Of a stretch of DNA of 17,909 nucleotides, positions 1-6,861 are shown one piece after another. Location: positions 1 to 17,909 of the forward strand of contig JBNGDW010000027.1 of NCBI GenBank assembly GCA_049975325.1. The letters run 5' to 3'. Under the pieces are notes generated by a model. It was given only the letters and a program-made list of their open reading frames with translations. It ran no database searches and was not told the origin of the DNA. Position 1 is the stretch's first letter. Each line of letters begins with the position of its first letter. The position numbers and the translations under genes were made by a program. This DNA comes from JBNGDW01 sp049975325. Its GTDB lineage: Bacteria; Cloacimonadota; Cloacimonadia; JGIOTU-2; JBNGDW01.

Positions 1-195
1 ATTTAGAATTGCATAAAAACAGTCCCAATTCCGAGCAGCTTTGCCGGTTCCTCCATAGACTATAAGCTCTTCTGGAATTTCTGCTACATCTTCCTGCACA
101 TTATGTTGAATCATTCTATATGGTGCTTCTATCTGCCAATTTTTACAATGTAATTTTTCGCCTTTGGGTAAGCTTATAGGTTTATATTTCATCAT
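1..195 (-). CDS. hutU: Urocanate hydratase, N-terminal part (runs off the window)
   Basis: The first 64-65 residues of urocanase are visible; the rest lies beyond base 1. Urocanase hydrates urocanate to 4-imidazolone-5-propanoate, the second step of histidine degradation, using tightly bound NAD+ in the cytoplasm. The fragment contains the family's N-terminal signature: W-Q-I-E-A-P-Y-R-M, then E-E-L-I-V-Y-G-G-T-G-K-A-A-R-N-W, the glycine-rich block near the start of all urocanases. Two adjacent ATG codons (193-195 and 190-192) follow a strong Shine-Dalgarno GGGAGGAG (198-205), so either could start the protein. The gene lies 23 bases downstream of the eIF2B-like gene on the same strand, and the spacer is made largely of a small palindromic repeat. 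Cotranscription is likely, but no functional link to the upstream genes is evident. Other hut genes would be expected beyond the left edge. Confidence 0.93.
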   Translation of the reverse strand, partial: MMKYKPISLPKGEKLHCKNWQIEAPYRMIQHNVQEDVAEIPEELIVYGGTGKAARNWDCFYAILN

Positions 196-203
196 TGCTC
201 CTC

Positions 204-222
204 CCGCCAACTGACGGATTAA
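204..222. repeat. Dispersed GC-rich palindromic repeat, copy 1
   Basis: The 19 bases CCGCCAACTGACGGATTAA match 5388-5406 at 16 of 19 positions, including the flanking ATTAA. The arms CCGCCA and TGACGG can form a small hairpin with one non-Watson-Crick pair. On the minus strand the element supplies the TAA stop of the eIF2B-like gene and abuts the hutU ribosome binding site. It is conspicuously GC-rich against its AT-rich surroundings. Confidence 0.6.
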
Positions 223-959
223 ATAATAAACTTCGTGACTAATTTACTGTCAACTTTTTCAAAATATTTTCCCAGAGATTCGGCTTGAAATATTCCTTTT
301 CGCCAGCCGGTGTAAACTTTTGCTTGTGATGCAACCACATAAAATGGCTTTTTAAAATACTGAGAGAGGAGTGCTAACTGTAAGGTGCCGATCTTATTTA
401 TAAAAAAATCCGCAGTAATGGTGTCAGCACCTGTCAGAACAAAATCAACATCAGGCAAGAAACGGGAAGCCTCAGCGTCTTCTATGAGAGAGGCAGGTAT
501 ATCATGACCTCGTAAAAATTTTACCAGGGCTTTTCCCTCACCAAGAGGAAGAGAATGGCTACATAATACATTCTGCAAATGCTGCTTATAGTGCCTGAGG
601 ACATTACGGACTGAAGAACTATTACTGAAAGTTAAAACAGATACTGACTTTTCAAAGAGAAATTGTATATGCTCCACATATGAATGATCCGAAAATTTTT
701 GTTTGAGTCTATCAATATTGGATGGATTTATAGGATTATTTTCAAAAAATTCTTCAATGTGCAGAATTGGCGCCATTTGTGGAAACTGCTCAGCACATCT
801 TTTGGTAAAAACATGAAGACTATGTTCATCATACCTATTTTTTAACATTGTTCGCAGCAGATTAAGCTCTTCTCTGGCAAGCTCTTCTGCGCCTGATGAG
901 CGATTTGATAAGAAAGCGTCTATCTTTTTTTCTAAAGTTGATGTATTTTCCTTATCCAT
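219..959 (-). CDS. eIF2B-alpha/beta/delta-like protein (MtnA/ribose-1,5-bisphosphate isomerase superfamily), active-site Cys absent
   Basis: This 246-residue protein has the C-terminal Rossmann-like half of the eIF2B/MtnA superfamily: P-L-G-E-G at 138-142, V-L-T-G-A-D at 174-179, I-N-K-I-G-T at 187-192 and K-P-F-Y-V-V-A at 204-210. Residues 1-100 are helical and weakly conserved, as usual for this family. In sugar-phosphate isomerases of the superfamily a T-H-C-N motif carries the catalytic Cys. Here the matching stretch is T-F-S-N (110-113), so Cys is replaced by Ser112, while the second catalytic residue, Asp179, is kept. It may therefore bind a sugar phosphate or nucleotide without being a standard isomerase. 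The start codon overlaps the end of murI by 28 bases and has a GAGGG ribosome site, which suggests translational coupling. The stop codon comes from the palindromic repeat. The exact substrate is unknown, and bacterial members are often annotated only as eIF2B-like. Confidence 0.8.
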   Translation of the reverse strand: MDKENTSTLEKKIDAFLSNRSSGAEELAREELNLLRTMLKNRYDEHSLHVFTKRCAEQFPQMAPILHIEEFFENNPINPSNIDRLKQKFSDHSYVEHIQFLFEKSVSVLTFSNSSSVRNVLRHYKQHLQNVLCSHSLPLGEGKALVKFLRGHDIPASLIEDAEASRFLPDVDFVLTGADTITADFFINKIGTLQLALLSQYFKKPFYVVASQAKVYTGWRKGIFQAESLGKYFEKVDSKLVTKFII

Positions 960-1747
960 CCCTCGGCAAAATATACTAACTCAATATCTTTATCTTGAAT
1001 CGTTAATCCTAATATGTGTGAGGCGAATTCTCTAAATTTTTGGGGATTATCGCTCACAAAAAATTTATAATGCCCTGTTTGGGCAGAGGCTTGACTTTCT
1101 ATTAAGGGATGAATTTCATTTGTAATTGCTTCAGCAGAGTCAACGAGTGTGACATTATTCCCGACAACTTGCTGAATGGTATCTTTGAGCAAAGGATAAT
1201 GTGTACATCCGAGTACCAGTGTATCTATCTGCTGCTCTAACAGCGGGGTGAGATATTCTATCAGGATTTTTTTTGTGACTTGATGGCTAATCCAGTTCTC
1301 TTCCACAAGTGGGACGAGCAGCGGAGTGGGACAGCTTATAACTTTTGATCTCGGCTCAATCTTGTGAATCGCCTGTTCGTACGCTCCACTTTTTATTGTG
1401 GCTTCTGTGCCTATAACCCCTATTTTTTTGTTTCTTGAGACTTCCACAGCCTTTCTTGTACCAGGCTGGATAACATCAACAATTGGGAGTCTGAAATTTT
1501 CTCGTAACATATCAAGAGCCCAGGCAGAGGAGGTGTTGCAGGCAACAATGAGAAGATCGATGTTCTGTTGCACCAGAAATGTTGCGTTCTGTTGTGAATA
1601 TCTGATAATAGCCTCACGTGATTTAGAGCCATAAGGAACCCGTGCCATATCGCCAAAGTATACGATACCGGCTGATGGATACCTTTTTCTTAAAGCACCA
1701 AAAACAGTAAGTCCGCCTATCCCTGAATCAAAAATTCCAATATTCAT
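932..1747 (-). CDS. murI: Glutamate racemase
   Basis: MurI converts L-glutamate to D-glutamate for the peptidoglycan stem peptide, by two-base cofactor-independent catalysis in the cytoplasm. The 271-residue length is normal. Family marks are D-S-G-I-G-G (7-12), the segment Y-F-G-D-M-A-R-V-P-Y-G (30-40), the first catalytic cysteine Cys70 in A-C-N-T-S-S, and the second, Cys181, in G-C-T-H-Y-P-L. All are intact, so the enzyme should be active. The ATG start is preceded by an AGGAT-type ribosome site about 9 bases upstream. The gene lies 79 bases downstream of the LeuC-like gene and its end overlaps the eIF2B-like gene by 28 bases. A cell-wall gene within a sugar-phosphate/aconitase gene string has no obvious pathway reason and may only reflect operon packing. 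Confidence 0.96.
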   Translation of the reverse strand: MNIGIFDSGIGGLTVFGALRKRYPSAGIVYFGDMARVPYGSKSREAIIRYSQQNATFLVQQNIDLLIVACNTSSAWALDMLRENFRLPIVDVIQPGTRKAVEVSRNKKIGVIGTEATIKSGAYEQAIHKIEPRSKVISCPTPLLVPLVEENWISHQVTKKILIEYLTPLLEQQIDTLVLGCTHYPLLKDTIQQVVGNNVTLVDSAEAITNEIHPLIESQASAQTGHYKFFVSDNPQKFREFASHILGLTIQDKDIELVYFAEGWIRKIHQL

Positions 1748-1826
1748 AGATAAAAATCCTGTTCTATCCTTACTCCGGTTTCCCTGGTATCGTCTGTTTC
1801 TTTGTAAGACCTAATTTCTCAGCATA

Positions 1827-3086
1827 TTAGTCTATGATTTGACGTGGGTCTGTAATTTCTCCCCGCAGGGCTGATGCTGCCACTGTAGCCGGGGATGCAA
1901 GATAGATAAATGCTTTCGTATTCCCCATCCTGCCTTTGAAATTTCTGTTTGCAGTTGAGAGGGTTATCTCACCATCTGCCATAACCCCTTGATGTGCACC
2001 AAGACAAGGACCGCATCCAGGGGGCAAGACAACTGCACCGCTATCTACCAATGATGCAAGCGTACCATCTTCTCCAGCCTGTTCGTAAATGGTTCTTGAG
2101 GCAGGCAGGACTAACAATCGAGTGGATTTACTTACCCTTTTCCCTTTAAGTATCTCAGCCGCAATGTGAAGATCTTCCAGCCTACCGTTTGTACATGTGC
2201 CTATAAGACATTGATCTATCTTTATCCCTGTAGCCTCGTTGATATCTTTTACATTATCCACAGAATGAGGAAATGCTATCTTAGGAGAGATTTTGTTCAG
2301 TGAGTATTCATATACTCTTTCATAAATTGCGTCTTCATCAGCCCAGATAGGGGTATGCTTAATTCTTCCTCGCTCAAGAAGCCAGACCTCTGTTTTTTCA
2401 TCAAAGGGAAACACACTATTCTTTGCCCCCATTTCAACTCCCATATTGGCTATAGTCATTCTATCTGAGATGGAAAGAGAGGCAACCCCGTCTCCATGAT
2501 ACTCCACTGATTTGTAATTAGCCCCATCAGCCGTAAGATCACCAATAATTGTTAAAATAAGATCTTTGGCGCTAACACCCTTTTCCAGCTTGCCATATAG
2601 TAGGATTTTGTATGAACGCGGGATTTTGAACCAAGTCTCGCCAGTAATCCAGATACCTGCAGCTTCTGTTCGATCTATCCCAGTTGAAAATGCATTAAAT
2701 GCACCATAAGTACAGGTATGGCTATCACTTCCGACAATCACGCTCCCAGGGTGGGCAAGACCTTTTTCAGGCAGGACTTGATGGCAGATTCCCTCTCCCA
2801 GGTCATAAAAATGGGTAATATTCTGGGATTGCACAAATTCACGAATAGCCTTATGATTATTTGCCACAGATGAATTTGCAGCAGGAATTACATGGTCAAG
2901 GACAATCACGAGACTACCCGGGTATCTGACAGAAATGCCTGTCTTTACCTCTGCCAACTTCTTTATAATTGCTGCCGTATTATCGTGGGTAAGGACATAA
3001 TCAGGCTTAACAAATACGATTTCGCCTTCTTCTACAGGCTTGCCTGTTTTTGCCTCAAATACCTTTTGCACAAATGTTTTTCCCAT
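1827..3086 (-). CDS. leuC: Aconitase-superfamily hydro-lyase large subunit (3-isopropylmalate dehydratase / homoaconitase type)
   Basis: The 419 residues match the short LeuC2/HacA-type large subunit rather than the roughly 465-residue LeuC1 type. The 4Fe-4S cluster ligands are visible as Cys298 in G-T-C-T-N-G-R and Cys358/Cys361 in P-P-G-C-G-P-C-L-G. D-S-H-T (121-124), D64-H65, N-R-N-F-K-G-R-M-G (380-388) and the C-terminal S-P-A-T-V-A-A-S-A are also family motifs. The protein should isomerise a 2-hydroxy tricarboxylate or dicarboxylate by dehydration and rehydration: isopropylmalate in leucine synthesis, homocitrate in lysine synthesis, or a related substrate such as dimethylmalate. These subfamilies cannot be told apart from sequence by eye. 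The enzyme needs a small 'swivel' subunit (LeuD/HacB), and none is encoded in this window. The start has a strong GAAGGAG site, and one base separates it from the aldolase stop. Confidence 0.85.
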   Translation of the reverse strand: MGKTFVQKVFEAKTGKPVEEGEIVFVKPDYVLTHDNTAAIIKKLAEVKTGISVRYPGSLVIVLDHVIPAANSSVANNHKAIREFVQSQNITHFYDLGEGICHQVLPEKGLAHPGSVIVGSDSHTCTYGAFNAFSTGIDRTEAAGIWITGETWFKIPRSYKILLYGKLEKGVSAKDLILTIIGDLTADGANYKSVEYHGDGVASLSISDRMTIANMGVEMGAKNSVFPFDEKTEVWLLERGRIKHTPIWADEDAIYERVYEYSLNKISPKIAFPHSVDNVKDINEATGIKIDQCLIGTCTNGRLEDLHIAAEILKGKRVSKSTRLLVLPASRTIYEQAGEDGTLASLVDSGAVVLPPGCGPCLGAHQGVMADGEITLSTANRNFKGRMGNTKAFIYLASPATVAASALRGEITDPRQIID

Positions 3087-3087
3087 A

Positions 3088-3705
3088 TTACTCCTTCTTA
3101 TTCAATCTAGACTGTAATTTTTCATAGAGCCTTAAAGCCCTTTTTCCAGCCTCATCAATTGCCTTGCCAAGGCTGAGAAATCCGTGATCTTTCATTATAA
3201 TAAAATTCTTTTTATTTAGAACAGCACACACCTCTTTGGCAAGTTCTAGAGAGCCATAAGGTGCATAATGTTCAGTGACATCCAAATCCAAAAGGTAATA
3301 GTAGTCAAGAAAAGCTTTTGCATGAGCATGGAAGATTGCTCCTACATCATCTCTTTTTTGATGAATCAAGTAATGCAAAATTGTCTCAGAAGATGGCTCT
3401 TTTAGACCCTTTGCCCAGACAATTTTTTCCTCGATATCCACTTTAGAAATGGCAACAAAATCTTCAGGCATAAGATTGCTCAGGTCAGAATATGAGGCAG
3501 TAATTATGAATTCATTCTCGTGTCGGAAGCTTAGATTCCCTGCTGATCCTTTCTTACCCTTTTGGGAGGGGTCAACATATTGTGGAACAAAGCCAAGTTC
3601 AAAAAATCTTCTGCCCCACTTTTTCAACTGCAAAATCCCAGAATAATGTGGAATTTCTCTCTGGATGAACAATGTTTTAAATTTCGTACCTTTATATTGT
3701 TCCAT
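3088..3705 (-). CDS. Class II aldolase/adducin-family protein (MtnB-like dehydratase or fuculose-phosphate-type aldolase)
   Basis: This 205-residue protein carries the class II aldolase fold. It shows G-S-A-G-N-L-S-F-R (53-61, phosphate-binding loop), P-S-S-E-T (104-108) with Glu107 as the probable acid/base, the metal-binding H-A-H (126-128), and a third metal ligand His174 in M-K-D-H-G-F. The gene starts inside the end of mtnA (14-base overlap), so the two should be translated together. The MtnA product is methylthioribulose-1-phosphate or its deoxy analogue. The protein is therefore probably either the MtnB dehydratase of the methionine salvage pathway or an aldolase of the DHAP-shunt type, which cleaves the sugar phosphate to dihydroxyacetone phosphate and an aldehyde. 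The P-Y-G-S-L-E-L-A stretch (149-156) resembles fuculose-phosphate aldolases more than typical MtnB. That resemblance is from memory and not decisive. Confidence 0.82.
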   Translation of the reverse strand: MEQYKGTKFKTLFIQREIPHYSGILQLKKWGRRFFELGFVPQYVDPSQKGKKGSAGNLSFRHENEFIITASYSDLSNLMPEDFVAISKVDIEEKIVWAKGLKEPSSETILHYLIHQKRDDVGAIFHAHAKAFLDYYYLLDLDVTEHYAPYGSLELAKEVCAVLNKKNFIIMKDHGFLSLGKAIDEAGKRALRLYEKLQSRLNKKE

Positions 3706-4722
3706 GGTCTCTCATAAAGTCTGCAAGACTATCCACAGAAGGAGTAATTATCCCTTTTTCTGTGATGATACGTGTTACAAAGCGGGCTGGAGTTATATCA
3801 AAAGCAGGATTAAATGCCTGGCTCTCCTGGTTTGCTATTTGCAACCCGTGGAATTGCAGGATTTCTTTTTCATCTCGCTTTTCGATTGGGATATCCATTC
3901 CTGTGGGGGTTTCAATATCAATCGTGCTGGTTGGAGCAACTACATAAAAAGGGATATTATGTTCTTTTGCCACGACTGCTTTTTCGTAAGTCCCGACTTT
4001 ATTCGCCACATCGCCATTGCGAGCGATTCTGTCTGCACCTACGAAGGCAGCATGGATACGGCCTGTTTCCATAAAATAGCCAGCCGCATTATCAGCGATA
4101 ATCGCGTGAGGTATTCCAGCAGAGGCAAGCTCAAATGCGGTTAATCTACTCCCCTGGAAAAGAGGACGAGTTTCATCAACATAGACGAAGATAGTTAGCC
4201 CATGATTGTGTGCGGTATATATTGGAGCGAGAGCACTCCCCAGTCCAGCTATTGCCAGTTTGCCCGCATTACAATGTGTAAGTATTCCCATACCTTTGCG
4301 TATGAACCTTGCTCCTAATTTTCCCATTAAATGGGAATTTGCTATATCTCTTTGCAGAATTTCTGCAGCAACATTCCAGGCAACATCTTCAGGAAAATCG
4401 CTCTGTATAGCCTTTTCATACACATATTTTGTGGCATAGAACAAGTTCTGAGCAGTTGGCCTGCTTTGTTCAATAATTTGCCTTGCTTTCAGTAATTCAT
4501 TGTTTGACCTGCATTCTGAGAAAGCTTGTGCCATTGCGAACCCAGCCGCAACCCCCACTGTACCAGTTCNNNNNNNNNNCCTCTCAATTTCATCGTCTTT
4601 ATTGCTTCAACTGTTTCTCGAAAATTATGCAATTCAACAACTTCTATTTTTTCAGGCAACTGGCTTTGGTCTATAATAAAAATCTTTTTGTTCTCCGACC
4701 ATATCGCTTTGATTTCTTTCAT
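3692..4722 (-). CDS. mtnA: S-methyl-5-thioribose-1-phosphate isomerase, interrupted by an assembly gap
   Basis: MtnA converts the aldose methylthioribose-1-phosphate to methylthioribulose-1-phosphate in methionine salvage; paralogues act on 5-deoxyribose-1-phosphate. The N-terminal part (4580-4722) starts M-K-E-I-K-A-I-W and ends I-K-T-M-K-L-R-G. The rest (3692-4569) begins T-G-T-V-G-V-A-A-G. The catalytic pair is intact: Cys in L-T-H-C-N-A-G and Asp in V-G-A-D-R-I (about residues 147 and 227 once joined). R-P-T-A-Q-N-L, D-E-T-R-P-L-F-Q-G-S-R-L-T-A and N-P-A-F-D-I-T-P are further family blocks. The two halves lie in different frames only because the N run has an arbitrary length, so this is not evidence for a pseudogene. 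The joined protein would be about 339 residues, normal for MtnA. The aldolase gene overlaps its 3' end. Confidence 0.92.
4570..4579. other. Assembly gap (10 Ns) inside mtnA
   Basis: Ten undetermined bases interrupt mtnA. On the minus strand the left flank ends AGA-GG and the right flank begins GA-ACT-GGT. Joined with a one-base overlap they read R-G-T-G-T-V-G-V-A-A, which aligns without gaps to the family's R-G-A-P-A-I-G-V-A-A. The gap probably holds no missing sequence; its length is a placeholder. Confidence 0.95.
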
Positions 4723-4797
4723 ACTAAACCTTTTAACCTGCGTTGGAAAGTTTTATATTTCTTTCTGTAAAGATAAAAATTTGTCAAAAATATTCAT

Positions 4798-6009
4798 CTA
4801 TATATAGAGATCTCTTCGAAAGAAGATGTAATAGAAGAGAGTGGATGTGAAATACAAAAAACTGGTGATACAAAAAGAAAGGGTAAATCCATAATGCTCA
4901 ATGATTCTTCCACCAAAGAAAGCACTCACTGCCCATGAACCTGTCCAACTTAAGTTAAGAATGCTGTTGGTTAATGCATGGTCTTTTGCCGGGACTTTCT
5001 CCATTGAAAATGTTTGTGATACTGGGGTAGACATATTCATTAGTGCTCCTCGTATCAGGAAGGCGGGTATCACGAGCGCCAGTGAGCGTGTAAATGCCAT
5101 AATCAACATAAATGGGATTGAAATAAGTTGAGTACTTAGGATTGTTGCAAGCTTCCCGATTCTTTCTGCTAAAATTGGACTTGAAAGCATGCCTATAAAT
5201 GTTGCTATCTGACCAAAAGCAAAAATAATGCCAATAATGTCAGTATTAAGCTGAAATATATCTCGAAAATACAAGTTAACAAATGGAATGGTTAAGCCAG
5301 CTCCCATACCTACAATAAATGATGGAAGAGCCAGTTTAAAAATAGTACTCCATTCAGCGTGATGCTTTCTAAAATTACTTTTTTCATCCGCCGGCTGGCG
5401 GATTAATGGACTTGGTTGCAGTCGAGCATACGGAATTATCCCGATAAGAGGAAGAACTACAGCACTTAAAAGTGCAAACCGATACGAGAGCACGGAAGAG
5501 GATGTCATTTGATAAAAAGTCGTACGAAGCACTCCGCCAATGGCAGAGCCAATAAATCCTGCTCCTATATTAATAGCAGAATTTACGCTAAAAAGGTGTA
5601 CTCGCTCCTTGGGCGTGCTGTTTCGCATAAAGAAAGGGGCAGCTGCAACCATATAGACCGTTGTTGCCATACCTGTAAGACAGCTTGCGCCCATAAGTCC
5701 AATCGGTTGCATAACAACTGACTGCAAGAAAAAGCCCGCGGCAGAAAAAATAGCTCCCCAAATTACAATGTAGCGGATATGCACCCGATTGATTAGAGCT
5801 GCAGCAGGAAGAGCAATAAGAACAGAACCAATGGCACGAATAGATAAGACATTTCCGATGAAGCTCTCTGTAAATCCTATATCCTTCAAATAAAGATTAT
5901 ACAATAGCCAAAAGATATGTATACCCACACTTAAGCAAAAATTGCCTATCAAAAAAAGACGGGCATTAGGAGAAAACGCCTTGATATTATCGATATACTC
6001 TCTTATCAT
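4798..6009 (-). CDS. Major facilitator superfamily (MFS) transporter
   Basis: The 403-residue inner-membrane protein has about twelve hydrophobic segments in two six-helix halves. A long hydrophilic loop (about 195-222) separates them, as in MFS carriers. The second half carries the charged turn L-A-E-R-I-G-K-L-A between helices, like the MFS G-x-x-x-D-R-x-G-R-R loop. The substrate cannot be read from the sequence. The gene is the first of the minus-strand string, with 75 bases before mtnA, so it may export or import a compound handled by that pathway (inference). In the central loop, residues 202-211 (L-I-R-Q-P-A-D-E-K-S) are encoded by a palindromic repeat also found at 204-222, which suggests an insertion tolerated in a flexible loop. 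An AGGATT ribosome site precedes the ATG. Confidence 0.88.
   Translation of the reverse strand: MIREYIDNIKAFSPNARLFLIGNFCLSVGIHIFWLLYNLYLKDIGFTESFIGNVLSIRAIGSVLIALPAAALINRVHIRYIVIWGAIFSAAGFFLQSVVMQPIGLMGASCLTGMATTVYMVAAAPFFMRNSTPKERVHLFSVNSAINIGAGFIGSAIGGVLRTTFYQMTSSSVLSYRFALLSAVVLPLIGIIPYARLQPSPLIRQPADEKSNFRKHHAEWSTIFKLALPSFIVGMGAGLTIPFVNLYFRDIFQLNTDIIGIIFAFGQIATFIGMLSSPILAERIGKLATILSTQLISIPFMLIMAFTRSLALVIPAFLIRGALMNMSTPVSQTFSMEKVPAKDHALTNSILNLSWTGSWAVSAFFGGRIIEHYGFTLSFCITSFLYFTSTLFYYIFFRRDLYI
5388..5406. repeat. Dispersed GC-rich palindromic repeat, copy 2, inside the MFS gene
   Basis: CCGCCGGCTGGCGGATTAA is nearly self-complementary: ATCCGCC (5386-5392) pairs with GGCGGAT (5397-5403) around a four-base centre. 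It matches 204-222 at 16 of 19 bases. It is in frame and translated as part of the loop between the two halves of the transporter. Confidence 0.65.
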
Positions 6010-6207
6010 GACTAATCCTATATTAGTAGTTATAGAGCAAACGGTTTTAAAAACTTGTCAAAAAAGATAAACAGAACAAATTATCAGACTAAATTACAAG
6101 GCAGCTTGTAAATGTGAAAGAGCGAGTAATAAAAAATTGACATAAAAATATATCTCCAAAAGATTAACTTAATTGTACAATAGAAATGTCTAAGTTTGGA
6201 GGGCATA
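6010..6207. promoter_or_regulatory. Divergent intergenic region with probable promoters
   Basis: This is the only divergent gap in the window, between the minus-strand MFS gene and the plus-strand lipoprotein gene, so promoters for both should lie here. A TTGACA hexamer sits on each strand (minus 6061-6056, plus 6137-6142). Neither has a convincing -10 hexamer at 16-18 bases: the minus-strand candidate TATAAC lies 21 bases away. A perfect ten-base palindrome ATTGTACAAT (6172-6181) lies about 26 bases before the plus-strand start codon and could be an operator or chance. The -10/-35 assignments are weak. Confidence 0.35.
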
Positions 6208-6861
6208 ATGAAATATGTTAAATCACTATTAGTAATATTGCTTACTTTCTCTTTTCTAGTTATCGGTTGTAGCAATCCAACCGGGAACGAGGAAGTGAGT
6301 ATTACAGGTAGAGTTTTCTATACGGATTCTGAGAGCCCTGTCGCCAGAGCAAAAGTATTTTTAAGAAAAAACTTTGGACATGGAATGTCATTTACTTTTC
6401 TTTACGATAGTACTTATACCAATAATGAAGGATATTTTCAATTCAAAGGCTTGGAGGATGGTTTTTATGAACTCTATGCGTGCAAGTATAGTGATTTCGG
6501 CAACTTATCCCATATTAGCCCTCTTTCTGATAGGATATATTTTACTAGCGTTGAAGATATCTTTTTGCATCCAGTATCTGAAAAGAGTAGAATAATAGGT
6601 AATTTGATAATAATCGAAAACAACCTGCAACTCCCTGCTGACAGTGCAAAGGTAGTTCTAAGTAGGCTTGATGATGGCGCATACTCTGTGATTGATAGTG
6701 TTATTTCCGACAGCGCTGGAAATTTCCAATTTGAAAATGTAAGAACAGGAACTCACTCCATCTGTGCAAGTAAGACTGATACCCCAATCGTTGACCCTGT
6801 CTATGGTTCTAACTCATTTTTTGCAACGGAAAAGATACATATATCGATACCTTATTTTTGA
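6208..6861 (+). CDS. Lipoprotein with two carboxypeptidase-regulatory-like domains (probably the 5' part of a frameshifted gene)
   Basis: The ATG at 6208 is chosen over an in-frame TTG at 6196 because GGAGGG (6198-6203) lies just before it. A 20-residue signal peptide ends in the lipobox L-V-I-G-C, with Cys21 the lipidated residue. Two beta-sandwich domains of the carboxypeptidase-D-regulatory/CnaB type follow. Domain 1 (about 30-122) runs from I-T-G-R-V-F to G-Y-F-Q-F-K-G-L-E-D-G-F-Y-E-L. Domain 2 (about 129-213) runs from I-I-G-N-L to G-N-F-Q-F-E-N-V-R-T-G-T-H-S-I. The protein should sit in the outer or inner membrane facing the periplasm or surface, with a structural or binding role. The final residues I-P-Y-F break the pattern set by domain 1, and the next ORF continues it in another frame. 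This ORF is therefore probably a truncated product of one longer gene. Confidence 0.78.
   Translation: MKYVKSLLVILLTFSFLVIGCSNPTGNEEVSITGRVFYTDSESPVARAKVFLRKNFGHGMSFTFLYDSTYTNNEGYFQFKGLEDGFYELYACKYSDFGNLSHISPLSDRIYFTSVEDIFLHPVSEKSRIIGNLIIIENNLQLPADSAKVVLSRLDDGAYSVIDSVISDSAGNFQFENVRTGTHSICASKTDTPIVDPVYGSNSFFATEKIHISIPYF

Noticed and set aside
3665..4144. Plus-strand open frames of 60-160 codons over mtnA, leuC, murI and the beta-helix genes
   Set aside because: They lie opposite well-conserved genes, have no ribosome sites or family motifs, and are shadows of the real coding strand.
4489..4722. A separate 77-residue protein reading through the N run
   Set aside because: Only the part before the Ns is real (mtnA N-terminus); the part after them is mtnA in the wrong frame because the gap length is arbitrary.
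4782..4787. TTGACA on the minus strand upstream of mtnA as an internal promoter
   Set aside because: No acceptable -10 hexamer at 16-18 bases; in AT-rich DNA such a match is expected by chance.
6196..6207. TTG at 6196 as start of the plus-strand lipoprotein
   Set aside because: It overlaps the ribosome site GGAGGG; the ATG at 6208 gives correct spacing and a standard lipoprotein signal peptide.
6084..6275. Minus-strand 63-codon open frame in the divergent region
   Set aside because: It overlaps the lipoprotein start, lacks a ribosome site and shows only AT-rich composition.
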